Part shown: one piece after another, positions 26,868 through 32,034 of the stretch | How positions within the stretch are numbered: the stretch's first letter is position 1 | Layout of the letters: each line of letters begins with the position of its first letter | Assembly (NCBI GenBank): GCA_051155755.1 | Contig: DAXETY010000153.1 | Span: 1-32,034 of the forward strand | Reading direction: 5' to 3' | DNA length: 32,034 bases | Source of the DNA: DAXETY01 sp051155755 | GTDB taxonomy: Bacteria; Desulfobacterota; Desulfobacteria; Desulfobacterales; SG8-13 | Program-made: the position numbers and the translations under genes | Notes under the pieces: model-generated | Database searches by the model: none | The model's input: the letters and a program-made list of their open reading frames with translations, nothing else | Told to the model about the DNA's origin: nothing

Positions 26868-27650
26868 ATGAAAACCTTGGTGCCACGCCCGGCTATGAAG
26901 GACAAGAAGGCGCTGGTGATCGGCATCGCCAACGCGCACTCGATCGCCTACGGTTGTGCCAAAGCCTTTCGGGAGCTGGGTGCGGAGGTGGCTGTCACCT
27001 ACCTCAACGAAAAGGCCAAACCCCACGTGGAGCCGTTGGCGCAGGAACTGGAGGCCGGGATTTTCATGCCGCTGGACGTGGCCAAGAGCGGTGAACTGGA
27101 AGCCGTTTTCGAGCGCTTGGAGCGGGAATGGGGTCGACTGGACGTGCTGGTGCACTCGATCGCATTCGCGCCCAAGGACGATCTTCAAGGCGGGCTGCTG
27201 AACTGTTCCGCCGCCGGCTTCTCCACAGCCATGGACATCTCCTGTCATTCCTTTATCCGTATGGCCCGCCTGGCGGCCCCGCTGATGAAAGACGGCGGTT
27301 CCATGTTTGCCATGAGCTATCACGGGGCCCAGAAAGTGGTGCCCGACTACAATGTTATGGGGCCGGTCAAAGCCGCCCTGGAAGCGGTATGCCGCTATCT
27401 GGCCTATGAACTCGGCTCCCGGAAAATCCGGGTGCACGCAATCTCCCCGGGGCCGCTGAAGACCCGTGCCGCTTCGGGCTTGAAAGACTTCGACCGCATG
27501 TTAAACGATGCGGTGGAGCGGGCGCCGGTGGGCGAGTTGGTGGACATCATGGATGTTGGTTTCACCTGTGCGTTTCTGGCGACGCCCTACGGGCGGCGTC
27601 TCACCGGCCAGACCCTGTATGTAGACGGAGGCGTGAGCATTATGGCCTGA
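26868..27650 (+). CDS. fabI: Enoyl-[acyl-carrier-protein] reductase (NADH) FabI
   Basis: FabI performs the last reduction of each fatty-acid elongation round. The 260-residue product is a short-chain dehydrogenase of the FabI subclass: KKALVIGIANAHSIAYGCAKAF at the N-terminus (the FabI form of the cofactor loop), VHSIAFAPKDDLQGGLL, then Tyr161 and Lys168 in YNVMGPVK, the Y-x6-K spacing that separates FabI from ordinary short-chain dehydrogenases, and SPGPLKTRAASGLKDF with YVDGGVSIMA at the end. AAGGAGG lies 6 bases before the ATG; an upstream in-frame start is not needed. It heads a group with a PHA-synthase-like protein and a membrane hydrolase, rather than the usual fab cluster, and may be a specialised or second enoyl reductase. 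Confidence 0.94.
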   Translation: MKTLVPRPAMKDKKALVIGIANAHSIAYGCAKAFRELGAEVAVTYLNEKAKPHVEPLAQELEAGIFMPLDVAKSGELEAVFERLEREWGRLDVLVHSIAFAPKDDLQGGLLNCSAAGFSTAMDISCHSFIRMARLAAPLMKDGGSMFAMSYHGAQKVVPDYNVMGPVKAALEAVCRYLAYELGSRKIRVHAISPGPLKTRAASGLKDFDRMLNDAVERAPVGELVDIMDVGFTCAFLATPYGRRLTGQTLYVDGGVSIMA

Positions 27651-27749
27651 ACGCCGCGTTCAGCGTGCGACCGCTGCCAAACCAGACCCATTGTCGCCCG
27701 CGCTGATGGCTGCGGGGGTAAACGTTACCATGTCATGAAAGGATATCCA

Positions 27750-29957
27750 ATGTCGAAAGGCAATTCTTTCGCCCCGAATGGGGCGTTCAACGAGCTGGCT
27801 GAATACCTTGTAGACGCCGGCCAGCGCACGGTGCTTTACTGGGATGTCATGAGACAACGCGGCAACCAGTACCTGGAACACATGGTGCAAACCGTACCCC
27901 ATGTATTGCAGTTCGATTGCGAATTGATCTTGTCGGGGCGAAGCCTGCCGCAACCGGTCAACTACGGAATCGTGCGGATCCGCCCGCCCCGGGGCACCGT
28001 CATTGACAACCAAAAACGGCCCTTTGTCGTTATCGATCCCCGTGCCGGTCATGGCCCCGGCATCGGCGGCTTCAAACCCGAGAGCCAGATCGGCGAGGCC
28101 GTGCGCGCGGGCCACCCCTGTTACTTTATCGGTTTTACACCGGAACCCGAGCCGGGTCAGACCATCGATGCGGTCATCGAAGCGTGGGCGGTTTTCATCC
28201 GTAAGGTGGTCGAGCAGAATCCCGACGCCGAGGGGAAACCGACGGTGATCGGCAACTGCCAGGCGGGTTGGGCATTGATGATGCTGGCTGCCAAATATCC
28301 CGATCTTTGCGGACCATTGATTTTGGCCGGATCGCCGTTGTCATACTGGGCGGGAGTGCGCGGCGCCAACCCCATGCGCTACCTCGGCGGCATGCTGGGC
28401 GGCAGCTGGCTCACGACCCTTTTCAGCGACTTGGGAGACGGCACCTTCGACGGGGCCTGGCTGGTGCAAAACTTCGAAAGCCTCAATCCCGCCAACACCC
28501 TATGGTCCAAACAGTACAACCTGTATGCCAATGTCGATACCGAGGCCCAGCGTTACCTGGGATTCGAGCGCTGGTGGGGAGGACACGTACTGCTGACCGG
28601 CGATGAAATGCAGTTTATCGTCGACAATCTCTTCGTGGGCAACAAGCTCAGCTCCGCCGAGTTGGTCACCGATGACGGAGTGCGGCTGGACCTGAGAAAA
28701 ATTCGTTCGCCCATCGTTTGCATGTGTTCCAGGGGCGACAATATCACACCGCCCCAGCAGGCCCTCGGCTGGATAACGGACCTGTACCGCAGCGACGAGG
28801 ACATAGTGGCCGCCGGGCAGACCATTGTTTACTGCATTCACGAAAATGTCGGCCACCTGGGGATCTTCGTGTCAAGCCGCGTGGCGACGAAGGAGCATCA
28901 GGAGTTCACCGAGAATATCGACCTGATCGACTGCCTGCCCCCGGGCCTTTACGAAGCCGTGATCCGGGAAAAAACGCCGCAGGAAGCCAACTTCGAGCTG
29001 GCCCGCGGTAACCACATCTCCCGTTTCGAACGCAGGAGCCTGGACGACATTCGCGACCTGGGCGGAAACAGTCGCGAAGACGAGCGTTGTTTTGCGGCGG
29101 TCGCCCGGTTGTCCGAGGTGAACCGCGGGCTCTACCGCACGCTGGCCCAGCCGATCGTGCGCTCTTTTGCCAACGAGCAGAGCGCTGAATGGCTGCAGCG
29201 CATGCACCCGTTGCGGCTTGACTACGAACTTTTATCCGATCGCAACCCGTTCATGCAGCTGCTGGAGACGGCGGCCCGCAAGGCGGCGGATGACCGCCGA
29301 CCGGCGGCCGGCGACAACATGTTTCGGCAGTGGGAAAAGCACGTTTCGGACTGGATGCGGCTGGGGCTGAAGTCCTACGGTGTGTGGCGGGATTTGCTCA
29401 CCGAGCAGGCCTTCTTTGCCCTGTACAGCCAACCCTGGCTGCAAGCCTTTCTGGGACTGCGCGCAGACGATAAACCCCTGCGACCGCACCCCGGCCGGGA
29501 TGTCGATCACCGGCGTTTCGTCGAGCACCGGATCGAGGAGCTGCGCCGCGATATGGACCAAGGCGGTGCGCGCGCCGCTGCGATCCGGGCGCTGATCTAT
29601 GTGCGCATGCCGGAAAAGGCCGCCGACGAGCGGGCATTCGAGATGCTGCGGCGCATCCGGGCCCAATACGGCCTGGAACGGGATCTGGCTGCATTCAAGC
29701 AGGAGGTTCGCGAACAGTATTTAATGCTCCGGCTGGATGAACCACTCGCATTGAAAATGATTCCCAAAATGCTGCAAGGACAAGCCTGGCAGGGAAAGGA
29801 GCTGCTGGAGTTCGTGCGCAGGATCACCGGTGCCGGAGCGCCCCTGGGAGCCGAGGCGCAGCAACGGCTGGCAAACCTGGAGCGGTTGTTTGCATCTCAC
29901 GCCACGACCAAACCCCGCAAGCGCAAGGCGGAAAAAATCGCTGCGGAGGAAGTTTGA
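27750..29957 (+). CDS. DUF3141 protein, PHA-synthase-like alpha/beta hydrolase
   Basis: A 735-residue protein of the DUF3141 family, distantly related to poly(3-hydroxyalkanoate) synthases. The alpha/beta-hydrolase core (about 60-400) carries a PhaC-like elbow GNCQAG with Cys170 as likely nucleophile, Asp330 in RGDNITPP and His369 in NVGHLGIF, so a Cys-Asp-His triad can be drawn. The C-terminal 330 residues are helical and charged, with a basic tail (TTKPRKRKAEK). The second ATG is chosen because AAAGGA lies 6 bases before it. No phaA, phaB, phaP or phaR gene is nearby, so polymer synthesis is not established; an acyl transferase or thioesterase role is equally possible. It follows fabI by 99 bases. 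Confidence 0.85.
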   Translation: MSKGNSFAPNGAFNELAEYLVDAGQRTVLYWDVMRQRGNQYLEHMVQTVPHVLQFDCELILSGRSLPQPVNYGIVRIRPPRGTVIDNQKRPFVVIDPRAGHGPGIGGFKPESQIGEAVRAGHPCYFIGFTPEPEPGQTIDAVIEAWAVFIRKVVEQNPDAEGKPTVIGNCQAGWALMMLAAKYPDLCGPLILAGSPLSYWAGVRGANPMRYLGGMLGGSWLTTLFSDLGDGTFDGAWLVQNFESLNPANTLWSKQYNLYANVDTEAQRYLGFERWWGGHVLLTGDEMQFIVDNLFVGNKLSSAELVTDDGVRLDLRKIRSPIVCMCSRGDNITPPQQALGWITDLYRSDEDIVAAGQTIVYCIHENVGHLGIFVSSRVATKEHQEFTENIDLIDCLPPGLYEAVIREKTPQEANFELARGNHISRFERRSLDDIRDLGGNSREDERCFAAVARLSEVNRGLYRTLAQPIVRSFANEQSAEWLQRMHPLRLDYELLSDRNPFMQLLETAARKAADDRRPAAGDNMFRQWEKHVSDWMRLGLKSYGVWRDLLTEQAFFALYSQPWLQAFLGLRADDKPLRPHPGRDVDHRRFVEHRIEELRRDMDQGGARAAAIRALIYVRMPEKAADERAFEMLRRIRAQYGLERDLAAFKQEVREQYLMLRLDEPLALKMIPKMLQGQAWQGKELLEFVRRITGAGAPLGAEAQQRLANLERLFASHATTKPRKRKAEKIAAEEV

Positions 29958-29961
29958 AGCG

Positions 29962-30156
29962 ATGATCCCCCACAAAACCTTCAATGAAATTCGGTCGCCG
30001 GTGGACAGTGATGCCAAAATTCTGCGGGTTCCGGACACGGCGGCCGGCGAAAGGTGGCCATGCAGCGGACCTGAATATCTTGATTGGGAAAACGACAAAT
30101 TGGTGGTAAGACCCGCTTTATCGGGTTCGCCATATTCCAATCCAAATCGCGGATGA
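29962..30156 (+). CDS. Small reading frame (64 residues) between DUF3141 and the membrane hydrolase
   Basis: An open frame of 64 codons starts 4 bases after the DUF3141 stop and ends 6 bases before the next gene: MIPHKTFNEIRSPVDSDAKILRVPDTAAGERW and so on. It fills the gap exactly, which favours a real gene in a tight operon. No ribosome site, motif or family is visible. It may instead be untranslated spacer. Confidence 0.3.
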   Translation: MIPHKTFNEIRSPVDSDAKILRVPDTAAGERWPCSGPEYLDWENDKLVVRPALSGSPYSNPNRG

Positions 30157-30162
30157 GTGCCA

Positions 30163-31794
30163 ATGAAATTGAATGCCGGTTTCTCTACCACCGGTTTGCT
30201 GGTGGGCACGCTGTTTTTCGCGTTTTCCTTAACGCCTCCCCTGTTGCCGCGCAGTGAATTCCTCCAGGGGGTCATCGCCGGTCTGTCGCTGGCCGCCGGG
30301 TACGCGGCGGGCGTTTTCGGATACTGGCTATGGACCTACCTGGAGCTGCCGACACCGAACCGGAAGACGCAATTCTACCTGCGACTTTCCTCGGCGGCCA
30401 TTTGCGGCTTGACCGCCGTGGCGTTCCTGTGGCAGGCATCCGGATGGCAAAATTCGATCCGCTCCCTCATGGCAATGGAGGAAACCGCGGCCGTTCGGCC
30501 GCTGGTAGTCGGCGCTGCCGCACTGCTGCTGTTTGTCGGCCTGCTGCTTGTGGCGCGGCTTTTCAGACAAACCTGGCGGTTCCTGTCGCTCCGGCTGCAG
30601 CACTTCATTCCGCGGCGGATTTCGCAAGTGCTGGGACTGCTGGTGGCGTTCATCCTGTTCTGGTCGCTGATCAACGGCGTGATCCTGCGGTTGGCGCTGC
30701 GGGCCGCCGACCGGTCTTACCAGAAAATCGACGCGTTGCTGGAACCGGAAATCGAAAGACCGATCCACCCGTTGAAAACCGGCAGCGCCGAATCGCTGAT
30801 CGACTGGGTGGACCTGGGACGCCAGGGAAGGCGGTTCATTTCATCGGGACCCACTGCGGGGCATATGGCGGCCATCATGCCCACCGACCGGGTGATGGAG
30901 CCGTTGCGGGTATATGTCGGCCTGAATTCCGCCGGGAATCCGGAAACCCGGGCCAGACTCGCGCTGCAGGAGATGTTGCGGGTATACGCTTTCGCGCGCT
31001 CGGTGCTGGTGTTGATTACCCCAACCGGCACCGGTTGGGTGGATCCGGCCGCCATCGATACCTTCGAGCACCTGCACCGGGGCGATATCGCCAGTGTTGC
31101 GGTGCAGTACTCCTATCTGTCCAGTCCGTTGTCGTTGCTGATTGAGCCCGAATACGGGGTCGAAACGGCGCAGGCCTTGTTCGAAGCCGTTTATGGACAC
31201 TGGTCCGAACTGCCCCAAGACCGGCGGCCGGCGCTGTATCTGCACGGATTGAGCCTGGGAGCGATGAACTCCTCGCTGTCCTTCGAGCTGTTTGACATTA
31301 TCGACGATCCGTTCCAGGGAGCGCTGTGGAGCGGGCCGCCGTTTCGCACCGAAACCTGGCGGACGGTGACCCGGCGGCGGGATCCCGGCTCGCCGGCATG
31401 GCTGCCAAGTTTTCGGGGCGGCCAAGTGGTGCGCTTTGCGAACCAGCAAACGGGACGAAACCTGTCGGATGGCGATTGGAGAAATTTCCGCATCGTCTTC
31501 CTGCAATACGCCAGCGACCCCATCGTCTTTTTCGAGCCCGAGTCCTTCTACCGCAGGCCCGAGTGGCTGAACGAACCCCGCGGGCCGGACGTGTCGCCCG
31601 GACTGCGTTGGTTCCCGATCGTCACGGCGCTGCAACTGGCTGCCGATATGGCCGCCGGCACGTCACCGATCGGCTACGGGCACCTGTACGCGCCCGAGCA
31701 CTATCTAGATGCCTGGGTGGCGCTCACCGAGCCCGCCGGATGGGATGAAGCCGCATTGCAACAACTGCGGGAAATTCTTGCCGGCGCGCGGTAA
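30163..31794 (+). CDS. Membrane alpha/beta-hydrolase family protein (Abhydrolase_9 type)
   Basis: A 543-residue inner-membrane protein. The N-terminal 190 residues hold about four membrane segments (from about 8, 40, 75 and 110, plus one near 165), matching the N-domain of the Abhydrolase_9 (former DUF2319) family. The rest is a serine-hydrolase domain with RVYVGLNSAG, TGTGWVDPAAIDTFEHLHRGDIASVAVQYSYLSS and the elbow LHGLSLGAM with Ser364, then LWSGPPF and VFLQYASDPIVFFEP before a C-terminal GYGHLYAPEHYLDAW with a candidate catalytic His. The substrate is unknown; lipids or esters at the membrane are likely. A GTG two codons upstream is an alternative start. It closes the fabI-DUF3141 group. 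Confidence 0.85.
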   Translation: MKLNAGFSTTGLLVGTLFFAFSLTPPLLPRSEFLQGVIAGLSLAAGYAAGVFGYWLWTYLELPTPNRKTQFYLRLSSAAICGLTAVAFLWQASGWQNSIRSLMAMEETAAVRPLVVGAAALLLFVGLLLVARLFRQTWRFLSLRLQHFIPRRISQVLGLLVAFILFWSLINGVILRLALRAADRSYQKIDALLEPEIERPIHPLKTGSAESLIDWVDLGRQGRRFISSGPTAGHMAAIMPTDRVMEPLRVYVGLNSAGNPETRARLALQEMLRVYAFARSVLVLITPTGTGWVDPAAIDTFEHLHRGDIASVAVQYSYLSSPLSLLIEPEYGVETAQALFEAVYGHWSELPQDRRPALYLHGLSLGAMNSSLSFELFDIIDDPFQGALWSGPPFRTETWRTVTRRRDPGSPAWLPSFRGGQVVRFANQQTGRNLSDGDWRNFRIVFLQYASDPIVFFEPESFYRRPEWLNEPRGPDVSPGLRWFPIVTALQLAADMAAGTSPIGYGHLYAPEHYLDAWVALTEPAGWDEAALQQLREILAGAR

Positions 31795-32034
31795 AAAGCC
31801 CCCGCGGATCCATCCAGCGGGCTGATGTTGACGCAACCCGTCAGGCCTCGGGTCGCCTGCCGAAGCCATGGACACGGCGAACGCCTTGCAATACCAGGCC
31901 GCCCAACGCCGGGCCAAGTTTTTATCATTACACAATCTGGTTGCGTTTCGATTTTGCCTGTGGTAGCTGCTAGCCTGCGAAAATGCCTCCGGGTTCTGAT
32001 TCGAACCGGGCCCTTTACCTAGACCCAACAAGGC
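31795..32034. other. Gene-free right end of the window
   Basis: Within 10 bases of the last stop a hairpin (CCCGC/GCGGG, with a further inner GGA/TCC) may act as a weak terminator, without a T-run. The remaining 200 bases show no supported gene; open frames on both strands lack ribosome sites. Confidence 0.35.

Noticed and set aside
31701..32031. Open frames on both strands at the right edge
   Set aside because: They overlap the end of the membrane hydrolase gene or lack ribosome sites, and none has a recognisable product.

Overview
The window looks like chromosomal DNA of a GC-rich anaerobic deltaproteobacterium, most likely Desulfobacterales (Desulfosarcina-like). This is inferred from the style of its FolD, FmdB-like, SelB and DUF3141 proteins and from the mix of housekeeping genes. 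It is not a plasmid or phage: almost everything is core metabolism, protein quality control or envelope biogenesis. One stretch of about 2 kb is decayed.

Layout. (1) 1-5304: a complete branched-chain amino-acid ABC importer operon, livK-livH-livM-livG-livF, on the + strand. (2) 5430-8077: on the - strand, an FmdB-type small protein and the groES-groEL pair, with a clear terminator after groEL and an unusually wide groES-groEL gap. (3) 8078-8781: about 0.7 kb without a convincing gene, ending in a small repeat that shares 16 bp with the livH-livM gap. (4) 8782-10827: argC and folD. (5) 11000-12253: a consensus promoter, a GEMM-I (cyclic-di-GMP class I) riboswitch, an intrinsic terminator and a membrane-anchored M23 peptidase. 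(6) 12552-15323: secA with its own promoter. (7) 15571-20616: clpS-clpA-aat (a bacterial N-degron pathway in one block), then a HIT hydrolase and hemW. (8) 20641-22940: selB with a TTG start, preceded by a 57-residue membrane protein and a good promoter, on the - strand. (9) 23025-23329: tRNA-His(GUG) and tRNA-Arg(UCG), separated by a 21-bp perfect inverted repeat. (10) 23382-25441: a gene graveyard holding a MITE-like element with 22-bp terminal repeats, a triplicated 16-bp motif, the C-terminal part of a proline/P5C dehydrogenase, a multiply deleted iron alcohol dehydrogenase joined to a glutaredoxin remnant, and the DNA-binding tail of an NtrC-type regulator. (11) 25479-26358: a GcvR-like double-ACT protein and a small hypothetical protein, closed by a terminator. 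(12) 26629-31794: fabI, a PHA-synthase-like DUF3141 protein, a small reading frame and a membrane alpha/beta hydrolase. The last 240 bases hold no supported gene.

How the parts work together. The liv operon imports leucine-type amino acids. clpS, clpA and aat form one degradation route: Aat adds Leu/Phe to N-termini, ClpS recognises them, and ClpA unfolds the protein for ClpP, which is not in this window. The M23 enzyme is probably controlled by cyclic di-GMP through transcription termination; a 14-bp alternative pairing between the aptamer and the terminator suggests an OFF switch. The fabI-DUF3141-hydrolase block suggests a lipid or acyl-ester function that I cannot name precisely.

The most unusual items are the riboswitch/antiterminator design, the inter-tRNA inverted repeat that includes the CCA end of tRNA-His, the internally deleted ADH-glutaredoxin mosaic, and the fabI/DUF3141/hydrolase block. 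I found no CRISPR array, prophage or complete insertion sequence.
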